From Gammaproteobacteria bacterium (GTDB taxonomy: Bacteria; Pseudomonadota; Gammaproteobacteria; Steroidobacterales; Woeseiaceae), in NCBI GenBank assembly GCA_029884455.1, contig JAOUHU010000002.1:1-64000 (forward strand): 64,000 nucleotides of DNA. The letters are read 5' to 3'. Shown piece by piece: positions 1 to 8,829 of this stretch (the stretch's first letter is position 1; each line of letters starts with the position of its first letter). A program made the translations under genes and the position numbers. The notes under the pieces were generated by a model, which worked only from the letters and a program-made list of their open reading frames with translations, made no database searches and was not told the origin of the DNA.

Positions 1-7
1 GCTATCT

Positions 8-1303
8 TTAAAGTCGGTCCTTGATACGGTAATACAGCATGCCCAGCGACATCATCGGTCCCGCGAACCGGTACGCGCCGGGTACGCGCACGGGTTTTAC
101 GTTGGCAAACAGGTCAAAGCGCTCCATGGTTCCCGCTACCGCATCGGCCAGAATCTGGCCGGCCAGGTGGGTGACGTTGACGCCGTGACCCGAGTAACCC
201 TGGCAGTAGAACACATTGCTCGCGACGCGGCCCATCTGCGGCACGCGGTTGATGGGTACACCGATCTTGCCGCCCCAGGCGTAGTCGATGCGCACATCCG
301 CGAGCTCTGGATAAAGCCGTGCCATCTTTGCGCGATGGCTCTTCTGAATCACGTCCGGGTCGTCGCCTGCATAATTGAGTCGTGCGCCGAACAGCAGGCG
401 CTTGTCGGCGCTCAGGCGAAAATATTCGAGCACAAAATTCGGATCACAGACGGCGAGGTCGCGCGGATTGATCCTGGCAACCGTCTCGGCAGGCAGCGGC
501 TCGGTGGCGATTATGAAGCTGTTCACCGGGAACATGATGCCGCGCAGTTGGTGCTCCAGCGTATGATAGGCGTTGCCTGCAAGGATGACCGTATCGGCGC
601 TGACCGCACCGTGCTCGGTAATGACGCGCGCTGTGGCGCCATGTTCGATGCGAAGCACCGGTGAGGCTTCATGGATGGTCGTACCCAGCGACACCGCGGC
701 GCGTGCTTCACCGGCACAGAGATTCAGCGGATGCAGGTGGCCATTGCCCATATTGAGCAGCGCACCTAGATAAGCGTCGGTGCCGATGGTCGCGGCGGTT
801 TCCGCACGCGACAGCATGCGGACCTCGAACGGCAGGTTATCGCGCTGCAGCCGCGCGCAGTCTGCTTCCTGCTGGCGCAGGTGCCGCGGTTTGATCGCGA
901 CGTCGAGGTAGCCGTACTTCAGGTCGCACTGGATCGCGTATTTTTCGACACGCTCACGAATGATCCGGTGCCCGGCCCAGCGCAGCTCGCGAAAAACTTC
1001 TTCGACATGCCGGCCCATTTGTCGCGCGATGCGCTGTTCACCGGAGATGCCGGCGATCATTTGCCCACCGTTGCGCCCGGAGGCGCCCCAGCCAACCTTG
1101 TTTGCCTCGAGTACGGTTACCTTGTAGCCGCGTTCGGCCAGGTGCAGCGCTGTCGAGACGCCGGTGAAGCCGGCGCCAATCACGCAGATATCGGCCCGTT
1201 GCTCACCGCTCAGTTGTCCGTAATCGGTCGCGTCGTTACGCGACGCTGCGTAGTAAGAACCAGTGTGCGGACGGGGAACCGATTCGCGGCCCGGTCCGAT
1301 CAA
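8..1303 (-). CDS. FAD-dependent amine oxidase, gamma-glutamylputrescine oxidase-like
   Basis: This is a DAO-family flavoenzyme of about 431 residues. It has an N-terminal Rossmann motif (VIGAGFTG), a GASGRNGGQ block that is typical of PuuB-like oxidases, and a C-terminal QGYSGHGV flavin-site motif. The early sequence SYYAAS also matches the start of E. coli PuuB from memory. The likely reaction is oxidative deamination of an amine or amino acid with release of H2O2 in the cytoplasm; the substrate is not determined. The reading frame stays open further upstream into the molybdenum subunit gene, but homology begins only here. I chose a TTG start that overlaps the upstream TGA (TTGA) and has an AAGGAAGG ribosome site about 8 bases before it. 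It is the last gene of a three-gene coupled operon with the molybdenum oxidoreductase pair. Confidence 0.82.
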   Translation of the reverse strand: MIGPGRESVPRPHTGSYYAASRNDATDYGQLSGEQRADICVIGAGFTGVSTALHLAERGYKVTVLEANKVGWGASGRNGGQMIAGISGEQRIARQMGRHVEEVFRELRWAGHRIIRERVEKYAIQCDLKYGYLDVAIKPRHLRQQEADCARLQRDNLPFEVRMLSRAETAATIGTDAYLGALLNMGNGHLHPLNLCAGEARAAVSLGTTIHEASPVLRIEHGATARVITEHGAVSADTVILAGNAYHTLEHQLRGIMFPVNSFIIATEPLPAETVARINPRDLAVCDPNFVLEYFRLSADKRLLFGARLNYAGDDPDVIQKSHRAKMARLYPELADVRIDYAWGGKIGVPINRVPQMGRVASNVFYCQGYSGHGVNVTHLAGQILADAVAGTMERFDLFANVKPVRVPGAYRFAGPMMSLGMLYYRIKDRL

Positions 1304-3567
1304 ACGTGAAATCCTTCCTTGCTCAGTGGCAGCATCCGAATGCGATGTCCTGTTGCAGTAAAGATCGCATTGCAGACAGCAGGCGCAAGCGGCGGCAGCG
1401 CCGGCTCGCCGAGACCGGTCGGTGCAAAATCGCTCTCTATAAAATGCACATCCACGACCGGCGCATTTGGCATGCGTAGCAGAGGGTACTGGTGAAAGTT
1501 CGATTCCTGCACACGCCCGTTTTCCATGGTGATCTGCAGGCCGAGCAGGGTGCTGAGTCCGTCGACTACAGCGCCCTGGCACTGGCTTTCCGCTCCGCTG
1601 CGGTTAACGATCGGGCCGACATCACCGGCGACTGTTACCTTGTGCACGGTGAGCTTGCGATTCTTATCCACACTGACGTCCGCGACCTCAGCAAAGTGTC
1701 CGGCGTGGCTGAAGTAAAACGCGAGACCGAGCGCGCGCCCGGCAGGCAATGGTCGTCCCCAGCCGGCACGCTCGGCTGCGAGCCTGATGACCGCAGCAGC
1801 GCGACCGGTGTGCAGGGCTCCGTCATTGCCATCTTCGAGCCAGCGCGGCTCGCCCACGACCTCGAGCAGGAATTCCAGGTGATCGCGTCCGGCCGCCACC
1901 GCCAGTTCGTGGCAGAAGCTTTGCAACGGGAAGGCAAAGCCGTTGGATCGCGGCGCGCGCCAGGCGCCGGTCGGCGTGCCAAGTGGCAGCATGCTCTGAG
2001 TCATGCGCAGGTTGTCGACCAGTCCCATGGGAAAAATTTCGCCGCGAGCATCGCCGCCCGGCACTGGCGCCTGGCCATCATAGGTGAAGGTGATGAAATG
2101 GTCCTGCCAGGCCGTGAGCCTGCCGGCCTTGTCCAGCGCCGCCTGCATCGCGTGGAAACCCGCCGGGCGGCAGAAGTCGTGCGCCATGTCGTCCTCGCGG
2201 CTCCATTGCAGCTTGACTGGTGCGCCGACCCTGGTCGCGATCGCGGCGACTTCGCAGACGTAGTCATTTATGAGCCTGCGGCCGAAACCGCCGCCTATGC
2301 GCGTTTGATGCAGTGTGATTTTCTCAACCGGTATCGCAACAGCGCTCGCGACACTCTGCAAGGCACGTTGCGGTGTCTGGCTTGGTGCCCAGATCTCGAG
2401 CGCACCGTCGCGATACCAGGCGGTGCAATTCTGCGGCTCCAGGGGCGCGTGCGACAGGAACGGGTAACTGTAAAACGCCTCGACTGTCTGCGCGGCGGCC
2501 TCGAATGCGCGTGTCACGTCGCCATCGTCGCGAAGCGTCGCGCTGCCTGGCTGGTCAGCCAGCGCCGTCGCCTGCCGGACCAGGTCAGTCCAGCTGTCCT
2601 TTGAGGCCGTGCTTTCATCCCAGTCCACGCGCAAGGACGCACGCGCCTTTTGCGTCGCCCAGGTGGATTCGCCGACGATGGCCAGGCCGGGCATCAGCTC
2701 GGTCATGACATCGTTGCCCTCAATGACGAAAGCATCGAGTACTCCGGGGAGGGCACGAATCTCATCGAGATTCGCGGCGCGTACCCGGCCGCCGGTCGCC
2801 GGGCACTTGATGTAGCAGGCGTACAGCATGCCCGGCAGCTGCGTATCGATACCAAAGAGTGGCTGGCCCGTAACGATTTGCTCGTTATCGACGCCGCTGA
2901 TGCGTTGCCCAAGCAGGCGATAGTCGCTGCGTGACTTGAGCGTCAGCGAGGCCACGTCGGGTACTGGCAATGCAGCCGCTGCTGCGGCGAGCTCGCCATA
3001 GCTAAGGCGCCGGCCGCTGGCCTCGTGCGTGACGACGCTGGCCGCAGTGCGGCACTCCGCCACCGCGACACCCCAGGTATCGGCGGCCGCCCGCACCAGC
3101 ATGGCGCGCGCGGTCGCGCCGGCCTCGCGCAACTGGTTCCAGGCACCTGGAATGGAACGCGAGCCACCCGCCGCCTGGCGCCCGTAAAGCGCTTCATTGA
3201 TCGGTGACTGCTCAACCCGGACGTCATTCCAGTCTGCGTCGAGTTCTTCGGCGACGATCATCGGGAAGGCTGTCTTGATGCCCTGGCCGACCTCCGGATT
3301 CTTGTTATAGATAAGAATCGAGCCATCCGGTGAGATCTTCAGGAATGCGTTGAACTCGAGTTCGCCCGCCGCGCTCGCGCCTTGTGCGGCCGAAGTCGCG
3401 GACAGGTTGAAACCCAGGGTCAGGCCGCCGCCGGCAAGTCCGGCGAGCTTGAGAAACGTGCGTCGGCTGACAGTGTGCCCGGTGGCCGCGGCCAGGACGC
3501 CGTCCGCCTCGCGCAGGACTGCCGCCAGGTTGGGATCTCTCGCGAGCCTTCGTTCTGCGGCATTCAT
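1300..3567 (-). CDS. Molybdopterin-binding large subunit, isoquinoline 1-oxidoreductase type
   Basis: This is the large catalytic subunit of a xanthine-oxidase-family molybdenum hydroxylase, about 755 residues. Residues near 35-60 contain a twin-arginine leader ([14 protein letters not shown]), so the folded complex is probably exported by Tat. This is typical of the IorB/aldehyde-oxidoreductase subgroup that acts in the periplasm. Motifs include [25 protein letters not shown] and a C-terminal [18 protein letters not shown] block of the Moco pocket. The ATG at 3567 overlaps the stop of the 2Fe-2S subunit (ATGA); the frame is open upstream but that part overlaps the small-subunit gene. The substrate could be an aldehyde or an N-heterocycle. 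A separate FAD subunit is absent, as expected for this subgroup; electrons would pass from the 2Fe-2S subunit to a cytochrome. Confidence 0.88.
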   Translation of the reverse strand: MNAAERRLARDPNLAAVLREADGVLAAATGHTVSRRTFLKLAGLAGGGLTLGFNLSATSAAQGASAAGELEFNAFLKISPDGSILIYNKNPEVGQGIKTAFPMIVAEELDADWNDVRVEQSPINEALYGRQAAGGSRSIPGAWNQLREAGATARAMLVRAAADTWGVAVAECRTAASVVTHEASGRRLSYGELAAAAAALPVPDVASLTLKSRSDYRLLGQRISGVDNEQIVTGQPLFGIDTQLPGMLYACYIKCPATGGRVRAANLDEIRALPGVLDAFVIEGNDVMTELMPGLAIVGESTWATQKARASLRVDWDESTASKDSWTDLVRQATALADQPGSATLRDDGDVTRAFEAAAQTVEAFYSYPFLSHAPLEPQNCTAWYRDGALEIWAPSQTPQRALQSVASAVAIPVEKITLHQTRIGGGFGRRLINDYVCEVAAIATRVGAPVKLQWSREDDMAHDFCRPAGFHAMQAALDKAGRLTAWQDHFITFTYDGQAPVPGGDARGEIFPMGLVDNLRMTQSMLPLGTPTGAWRAPRSNGFAFPLQSFCHELAVAAGRDHLEFLLEVVGEPRWLEDGNDGALHTGRAAAVIRLAAERAGWGRPLPAGRALGLAFYFSHAGHFAEVADVSVDKNRKLTVHKVTVAGDVGPIVNRSGAESQCQGAVVDGLSTLLGLQITMENGRVQESNFHQYPLLRMPNAPVVDVHFIESDFAPTGLGEPALPPLAPAVCNAIFTATGHRIRMLPLSKEGFHV

Positions 3568-4034
3568 GATGCGTCTCCCGATTTTCCAGCGGCGCTGTGT
3601 ATTGCGGCGCGAATGCGCTGGTAGGTTCCACAGCGACACAGATTGCCTTGCATGGCGGTATCGATGTCGGCGTCCGTTGGTGCCGGAGTGCGTGCCAACA
3701 GTGCCGCGGCGCTCATCAATTGCCCGGCCTGGCAGTAGCCGCATTGCGGCACATCATGTTCGATCCAGGCCTGTTGCAGTGGATGCAGCGCGCCATCGGT
3801 AGCCAGGCCCTCGATGGTGCGGATGTTCTGGCCAGCGGCGCTGCTGGCGGGCAGCGTGCACGACCGGACCGGTGCGCCATTAACATGCACGGTGCAGGCG
3901 CCGCAGAAACCGCCGCCGCAACCGAACTTGGTGCCAACCAGGCCGAGCTGGTCGCGCAAGACCCAGAGCAACGGTGTCGATTCGTCCAGGTTCTCCAGCT
4001 CAATGTCCTTGCCATTAACGTTTAGTCGAAGCAC
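3564..4034 (-). CDS. 2Fe-2S small subunit, isoquinoline 1-oxidoreductase type
   Basis: This is the two-cluster iron-sulfur subunit of the molybdenum hydroxylase, about 156 residues. The N-terminal plant-type ferredoxin motif is [13 protein letters not shown] followed by SC. The C-terminal cluster motif is QCGYCQAG with NLCRCGTY. An in-frame ATG lies 42 bases upstream, but a perfect AGGAGG ribosome site lies between it and a GTG codon with six bases of spacing. GTG at 4034 is therefore the more likely start, and it places the conserved [11 protein letters not shown] strand at the N-terminus. It forms a heterodimer with the product of the next gene and relays electrons from the molybdenum centre. 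The downstream large subunit starts within its stop codon. Confidence 0.9.
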   Translation of the reverse strand: MLRLNVNGKDIELENLDESTPLLWVLRDQLGLVGTKFGCGGGFCGACTVHVNGAPVRSCTLPASSAAGQNIRTIEGLATDGALHPLQQAWIEHDVPQCGYCQAGQLMSAAALLARTPAPTDADIDTAMQGNLCRCGTYQRIRAAIHSAAGKSGDAS

Positions 4035-4166
4035 GGCAGGCCTCCTGTTTGTCTGGCCACTGTACGCGATTTGCATGACAGCGAGGAATCGCTGCCTTGC
4101 GGATTATAGCCGCTCATCGCGCTTCGGGTAGGATGTGGGCCGGAACCGTCGAAATTGGGATATTCA

Positions 4167-4730
4167 ATGCGAAAGATGCTGGCCACAGTAGTGTCGGTGC
4201 ACGCTGGCAACAACGATGACCTCGGCAAGGACGAGCTGCCGTGCATCGAAGTCGAGCTTGATGGAATTGTCGGTGATCGGCATCGGTCCTACACGCGGAC
4301 CGCATGGGCAGGCGACAAGCAGCGCAAGGGTCGCTTGCGTCGTAATGAGCGGCAGTGGTCAGCGGTGTCACTCGAAGAGCTGGCAGGTATCTCGGCGGCG
4401 CTCGACCTGAGCACTCCGCTGACCGCCGCTTGCCTCGGCGCCAACCTTTGCTTCAGCGGCGTCCCTGAGCTGTCGCGGTTGCCGAAAGGTTCGCTGCTGA
4501 AGTTTCCCTCGGGCGCGGAACTGATGGTCGAGGAATACAATCCGCCGTGCCACGATATGGGCAAGAAAATAGCGTCCAGGTACACAACGCGTGCGGGCAA
4601 GTCGCTGGCATCAACTGCGTTTTCCAAGGCGGCGAAGCTCAGCCGCGGCGTTGTCGGTGTCGTGGAAGCGGCTGGCATCATCAGGCCTGGCGATACTGTG
4701 ACCGTACTGCTTTACAGCCCGCCCGCCTGA
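4167..4730 (+). CDS. MOSC domain protein
   Basis: This is a MOSC (Moco sulfurase C-terminal) domain protein of about 187 residues. Visible landmarks are GIVGDRHRSYTR in the first third, the central CLGANLCFSGVPELSRLPKGSLLKF strand block around residues 90-112, and the conserved cysteine in EEYNPPCHDMG. Bacterial MOSC proteins are thought to handle the molybdenum cofactor or activated sulfur, or to reduce N-hydroxylated compounds (YiiM/YuaD group). The location next to a molybdenum hydroxylase operon suggests cofactor maturation, which is inference. I chose ATG at 4167; a TTG four codons earlier is possible. The 3' end overlaps the 3' end of metB on the other strand by 19 bases. Confidence 0.8.
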   Translation: MRKMLATVVSVHAGNNDDLGKDELPCIEVELDGIVGDRHRSYTRTAWAGDKQRKGRLRRNERQWSAVSLEELAGISAALDLSTPLTAACLGANLCFSGVPELSRLPKGSLLKFPSGAELMVEEYNPPCHDMGKKIASRYTTRAGKSLASTAFSKAAKLSRGVVGVVEAAGIIRPGDTVTVLLYSPPA

Positions 4731-5917
4731 GTGCCATGCACGATGGACAGTTTGGCCTTGCACTGCGCGGCGTCCAGCGCAGCCAGCACATCGGCCACCA
4801 GGTCGTCCCCGGATTCGATGCCTACCGACAGCCGGATGAGGTTGCGGCCTATGCCGGCCTTGGCCAGTGCTTCCGGCGCGACCGGTGCGTGAGTCATCGA
4901 CGCCGGGTGGCAAACAAGGCTCTCGACACCGCCGAGCGATTCGGCCAATGAAAAATGCTGCAGGTGTTGCAGGAACGTTCGGATCGCGACGTCGCCGCCG
5001 TTGAGTTCGAAGCTCAGCATGCCGCCGAAACCGCGTTGCTGGCGTGCCGCCAGCTCATGCCCCGGGTGAGTCGCCAGTCCCGGGTAATAAACCTTTGCTA
5101 CCTGTGGCTGGTCGAAAAGCACGTTCGCCAGCAGTTGCGCATTCTCCTCGTGCTGACGGATGCGCGGTCGCAGCGTGCGCAGGCCGCGCAGCGTGAGAAA
5201 GCTGTCGAACGGCGCGCCGGTCAGGCCTAGGCAATTGGCCCACCAGCAAAGTTCCGCGGCCAGCTCGTCGTTGGCGGCGATCACGGCGCCGCCAACCACA
5301 TCGCTGTGACCATTGATGTACTTGGTGGTCGAATGCAAAACGATATCGGCGCCGAGCGCGATAGGCGTTTGCAACGCCGGCGACAGGAATGTGTTATCCA
5401 CGGCCAGCAGGGCGCCACAGTCTTTTGCAAACTGCGCCATCTTCGCGATGTCGACGATGCGCAGCAGCGGGTTTGACGGCGTTTCGGTAAGTATCAACTT
5501 CGGTTTCCGCAGGCAGGCGCGAGCGACCGCGGTCGAGTCGGTTTGGTCAACGAACAAGACTTCGAAGTGTCCCTTTGACGCCAGCTTGTCAAACAGGCGA
5601 AACGTCCCGCCGTAACAATCGTGCGGTGCCACAAGTACGTCGCCGGGTTTCAGCAAGTGACAGAGCAGCGTCAATGTGGCCATACCGGAGGCGGTGATGA
5701 CTGCACCGGCGCCGCCTTCGAGTTCGGTCAGCGCATCGGCGAGTGCATCGCGCGTCGGGTTGCCCGAGCGTGTGTAGTCGTACTCACGCTTCTCGCCAAA
5801 GCCTGCGAACGCGAAGTTGGTTGACAGGTAAAGCGGTGGCACGACAGCGCCGAATTGCGTGTCGGATTCAATTGCGGCACGCACTGCAATCGTTGCTGAG
5901 TCAATTTGCTTGGTCAT
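4712..5917 (-). CDS. metB: Cystathionine gamma-synthase
   Basis: This is a Cys/Met-metabolism PLP enzyme of 401 residues. The PLP lysine is in HSTTKYINGHSD (Lys199), with the substrate and cofactor motifs YTRSGNPTR (48-56) and TETPSNPLLRI. The N-terminal FGAVVPPLYLSTNF and the overall length fit MetB, which joins an O-acylated homoserine with cysteine to give cystathionine in methionine synthesis. Cystathionine gamma-lyase or O-succinylhomoserine sulfhydrylase cannot be excluded from sequence alone. A SAM-I riboswitch directly upstream supports a methionine-biosynthetic role and feedback by S-adenosylmethionine. The ribosome site before the ATG is weak (GAGA), as might suit a translationally controlled leader. 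The 3' end overlaps the convergent MOSC gene by 19 bases. Confidence 0.9.
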   Translation of the reverse strand: MTKQIDSATIAVRAAIESDTQFGAVVPPLYLSTNFAFAGFGEKREYDYTRSGNPTRDALADALTELEGGAGAVITASGMATLTLLCHLLKPGDVLVAPHDCYGGTFRLFDKLASKGHFEVLFVDQTDSTAVARACLRKPKLILTETPSNPLLRIVDIAKMAQFAKDCGALLAVDNTFLSPALQTPIALGADIVLHSTTKYINGHSDVVGGAVIAANDELAAELCWWANCLGLTGAPFDSFLTLRGLRTLRPRIRQHEENAQLLANVLFDQPQVAKVYYPGLATHPGHELAARQQRGFGGMLSFELNGGDVAIRTFLQHLQHFSLAESLGGVESLVCHPASMTHAPVAPEALAKAGIGRNLIRLSVGIESGDDLVADVLAALDAAQCKAKLSIVHGTQAGGL

Positions 5918-5935
5918 TAGTCGGGTCTCATGAAT

Positions 5936-6038
5936 GGTTCCAATTACTGCTTACTCATCGGAACCCTGCGAAACCCGCGAGGGGAGTGTGTGTCGTCTCC
6001 GTCAGCGGCCCATATCGGGCGGCGTGTTGCTACGACAC
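5936..6038 (-). promoter_or_regulatory. Riboswitch expression platform of metB leader
   Basis: This is the leader between the SAM aptamer and the metB start. Going 5' to 3' on the transcript there is a 7-bp stem (GTGTCGT with ACGACAC, 6032-6038 and 5990-5996) enclosing a small GCCC/GGGC hairpin, then a CCC...GGG hairpin, then a GGTTCC/GGAACC hairpin (5960-5965 and 5936-5941). The loop of this last hairpin contains GATGAGT (5953-5959), an exact second copy of the 3' strand of aptamer helix P1. There is no hairpin followed by a U run, so a classical intrinsic terminator is not visible. Translational control or Rho involvement is more likely. The switching mechanism is inference. Confidence 0.5.
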
Positions 6039-6148
6039 TCATCTCTCGGTGATCAAGTCACCGCAGGAGTTGGCACCTTCCCGGGATGGTTAGTCCTGGA
6101 GGTTGCCCCGGCTTCAATGGGCCTATCCCTCAGCCGGTCTCGATGAGT
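6037..6148 (-). promoter_or_regulatory. SAM-I (S-box) riboswitch aptamer
   Basis: On the minus strand the sequence carries the S-box core in order: P1 ACTCATC, then GAGGGATAGGCCC, TGAAGCC, GGGGCAACC, GGAAGGTGCCAACTCCTGCGG, the P4 hairpin GGTGA/TCACC, then GAGAGATGAGT closing P1. P1 pairs seven of seven bases (6142-6148 with 6037-6043). These blocks and their order match the SAM-I class, which binds S-adenosylmethionine and turns off methionine genes. The aptamer lies upstream of metB. Its first 19 bases are also the last codons and stop of cysG, so the TGA of cysG is part of the conserved GCTGAGGGA segment. Confidence 0.93.
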
Positions 6149-7593
6149 CTTGCGCAGTCTATGTGTGAACCAAAGCCGCCGTCAAGAACTGCGCTACGAT
6201 CGGCGAGGGATTGTTCGAACCACTGCAATTTGCTCGCGGCGCGTATGGATTCGCCAATGAACACCATTGCAGGTGAAACAATTTTTGCGGCCGCCGCATC
6301 CCGGGCCAGCGCAATGGCCGAGCTGATGATCGTACGTTGTTGCGGCGTGGTGCCATTCTCGACGATGGCAACCGGCAGATCCGGCGGCAAGCCGCGATGC
6401 AACAGCTGCTCGCCGATATCAGCTATCGAACTCACGCCCATGTACAGGGCAAGCGTGTGGCCCGCGTTTAACAGCTGCGGCCAGTCGGGCCCGAGATCGC
6501 TGTCCAGTTTTGCGGTCGCGAGCGTGACACTGCCGCTGACGCCGCGCAGGGTCAGCGGTATGCCGGCATACGCGGCGCACCCTAATGCTGCCGAAATGCC
6601 CGGCACAATCTGAAATGGCAGGCCGGCTGCCGCCAGCGCCAGGGCCTCTTCGCCGCCACGGCCAAATACGAACGGGTCGCCGCCTTTCAGTCGACAAACA
6701 CGATTGCCCTCACGCACGAGCCGCACCAGCAATGCATTAATGGCGTCCTGTGACATCGCATTTGAGCCGGCACTCTTGCCGACGAAGATCAGTTCCGCTT
6801 CCTTGCGCGCGAGATCAAGAATCGGCTCGGACACCAGCCGGTCGTACAGGATGATATCGGCGCGACCGACCAGGTTTTGCCCGCGCAACGTCATCAAGCC
6901 CGGGTCACCGGGGCCGGCGCCGACGATCCAGGCCTCGCCGCGTGATGTGGCCGGTGTGACGACCGTCCCCACCAGTTGTGCACGCATGGCCTTTTCCGCA
7001 GCCGCCTGGCGACCAGCAAGCAGGTGCTCGGCGATTGGCCCGGTGAAGAAATCCTGCCAAAAACGGCGGCGCTCACGAAGGCCCGAAAAGCGCTTTTGCA
7101 CCAACTTTCGCCAGCGTCCCGCTTGTGCAGCGAGAGCACCGATTCTTGCCGGCAACCAGGCTTCAATCTGGTTCTTGAGTTGCTGCGCAAGAACCGGGGC
7201 ATTGCCTTCGGTGCCGATGGCGATCAGCACCGGCGAGCGATCGACGATCGCCGGCAGGATAAAACTTGACGCAGCATTGTCATCGACCACGTTGCAGAAC
7301 CGTGAGGCAGCGGCAGCATCCGCGGCGATACGATGGTTGAATGCTGCGTCGTCAGTCGCGGCGATGACCAACCAGAATTGACGGATTATCTCGCTCCCGT
7401 ACGATTGTTCAACGCGAGTCAGCTGGCCTGCAGCGACCTGCTGCAGCAGCGATGCGTTGAACTCCTGCGCAAGCACGGAGATCGCGGCGCCCGTGCGTCG
7501 CAGCAGCGCGATTTTTCTTGCGGCGACGTCGCCACCGCCGATCACCAGGCAGGGCTTGTCCTGCAGGCTCAGGAAAATGGGTAACCGGTCCAA
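6130..7593 (-). CDS. cysG: Siroheme synthase, trifunctional CysG
   Basis: This 487-residue protein has both parts of CysG. Residues 1-210 are the precorrin-2 dehydrogenase/ferrochelatase part, with the NAD site VIGGGDVAARK (18-27). Residues from 222 are the uroporphyrinogen-III C-methyltransferase, with VGAGPGDPGLMTLRG, LKGGDPFVFGRGGEE and the VPGISAALG block. It converts uroporphyrinogen III to siroheme in the cytoplasm, the cofactor for the sulfite reductase encoded nearby at 9585-11234. Siroheme-branch intermediates also feed heme d1, which the NirS at 52877 needs. It is slightly longer than E. coli CysG (457 aa from memory). The 3' end overlaps the SAM riboswitch of metB by 19 bases. It is divergent from cysB across a 218-base gap. 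Confidence 0.94.
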   Translation of the reverse strand: MDRLPIFLSLQDKPCLVIGGGDVAARKIALLRRTGAAISVLAQEFNASLLQQVAAGQLTRVEQSYGSEIIRQFWLVIAATDDAAFNHRIAADAAAASRFCNVVDDNAASSFILPAIVDRSPVLIAIGTEGNAPVLAQQLKNQIEAWLPARIGALAAQAGRWRKLVQKRFSGLRERRRFWQDFFTGPIAEHLLAGRQAAAEKAMRAQLVGTVVTPATSRGEAWIVGAGPGDPGLMTLRGQNLVGRADIILYDRLVSEPILDLARKEAELIFVGKSAGSNAMSQDAINALLVRLVREGNRVCRLKGGDPFVFGRGGEEALALAAAGLPFQIVPGISAALGCAAYAGIPLTLRGVSGSVTLATAKLDSDLGPDWPQLLNAGHTLALYMGVSSIADIGEQLLHRGLPPDLPVAIVENGTTPQQRTIISSAIALARDAAAAKIVSPAMVFIGESIRAASKLQWFEQSLADRSAVLDGGFGSHIDCARLIETG

Positions 7594-7734
7594 ATCGAAT
7601 CCTCAATATCTCAGCAGGCAACATAGCGAGGCGCGCCGACAAGGCAAAATATCGATTTCTTTGGCGACCAGACCGCGATGGAATATGTCGTGCCACTCAG
7701 CCGATTGAACAGCTGCACAGTTCCGCGGTCGAAT

Positions 7735-7764
7735 TTGACTCGGCCTTTGTGCAATGTTTATATC
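7735..7764 (+). promoter_or_regulatory. Candidate sigma-70 promoter of cysB
   Basis: TTGACT (7735-7740) and TATATC (7759-7764) are separated by 18 bases and lie about 50 bases before the cysB GTG start. Both hexamers are close to the housekeeping consensus. The rest of the 218-base cysG-cysB gap shows no other clear signal to me. Confidence 0.45.
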
Positions 7765-7811
7765 GCCTGCAGCAGCCGATTCTCGTCCAGTCATCTTCAA
7801 CGCGAAAGATC

Positions 7812-8822
7812 GTGACACTCATCCAACTCAAATACCTGCTCGGGGTCGTCGATAACGGCCTCAACATTACTGCTGCGGCGGAACGGCTGTTTACAAGCCA
7901 GCCGGGCATCAGCAAGCAGCTGCGGCAGCTCGAGCAGGAAGTTGGCGTGCAGATTTTCTCACGCAAAGGCAAGGCACTGATTGGCGTAACCCCTGTGGGT
8001 GCCACCATTGTCGAGTATGCGCGCAAGATAATGCGCGACGTTGAGAATATTCGCAGCGTGGGCCAGGACCTGATGTCGGAGCAGCATGGCACGTTGTCGA
8101 TTGCGACGACGAATACGCAGGCGCGTTATGTCTTGCCGGACGTGATCAGCCGGTTTCACGAACGCTACCCGAACGTAAATATTGAATTGCACCAGGGTAC
8201 GTCGGAACAGATTGCCGACCTGGTGGCAGCAGGGCGAGTGGACTTCGCCATCGCAACGGATTCGCAGGCGCTGTTTCCGGAGCTTAATTTACTACCGTGC
8301 TTTCACTGGGATCGCATCGTACTGACGCGCAAGGATCACCCGCTGGCTACCAGCAAAAAGGCCCTGAGCCTGCACGCTTTGGCCGAGCATCCCCTGATTA
8401 CCTACGTATTCAGCTCGAGTCGTGGCTCGTCGTTCCTGCGCGCGTTTGAGAACGAGCGCCTGCAACCCAATGTCGTGTTCACGGCGCGTGATGCCGATGT
8501 CATCAAGACCTATGTGCGCATGGGCATGGGTGTTGGGGTGCTGGCGCCTATGGCGGTGCTCGAAGACGATCTCACCGATTTTCATGCCACTTGTGCCAAG
8601 GGCTTGTTTCCGACCGTGACCACCTGGATCGGCATGCCGCGCGATCGTGCGTTGCGGCGTTATATGCTGGATTTCATTGCCATGTTTGCGCCGCACTGGC
8701 CACGCGAATTGATCGAGCGGGCCACCACGGCAGACTCTCAGCAGCAGGTTGACGAGCTGGCCGGCCAGGTCGACATACCGACTCGCACCGGTTGCGAGGT
8801 TGGCATTCCGGTCGCCGCCTAG
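7812..8822 (+). CDS. cysB: LysR-type transcriptional regulator CysB
   Basis: This is a LysR regulator of 336 residues. The N-terminal winged helix contains NITAAAERLFTSQPGISKQLRQLE, the CysB-type recognition region, and the co-inducer domain contains TTNTQARYVLP, LPCFHWDR and the highly conserved TARDADVIKTYVRMGMGVG. These segments align with E. coli CysB from memory. CysB responds to N-acetylserine or O-acetylserine and activates sulfate assimilation genes, consistent with the adjacent cysJIH and divergent cysG. I chose the GTG at 7812 because CysB homology starts there (TLIQLKYLLGVV); upstream sequence in frame has no homology. It converges with cysH, leaving only seven bases between the stop codons. 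Confidence 0.92.
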   Translation: MTLIQLKYLLGVVDNGLNITAAAERLFTSQPGISKQLRQLEQEVGVQIFSRKGKALIGVTPVGATIVEYARKIMRDVENIRSVGQDLMSEQHGTLSIATTNTQARYVLPDVISRFHERYPNVNIELHQGTSEQIADLVAAGRVDFAIATDSQALFPELNLLPCFHWDRIVLTRKDHPLATSKKALSLHALAEHPLITYVFSSSRGSSFLRAFENERLQPNVVFTARDADVIKTYVRMGMGVGVLAPMAVLEDDLTDFHATCAKGLFPTVTTWIGMPRDRALRRYMLDFIAMFAPHWPRELIERATTADSQQQVDELAGQVDIPTRTGCEVGIPVAA

Positions 8823-8829
8823 GCGTGGC

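Noticed and set aside
1492-2604. 370-codon open frame on the plus strand opposite the molybdenum subunit
   Set aside because: It is antisense to a well-conserved enzyme and has no family resemblance.
7518-7811. N-terminal extension of CysB by 98 codons
   Set aside because: The frame is open but has no LysR homology and crosses the cysG start region and the promoter; GTG 7812 is the supported start.
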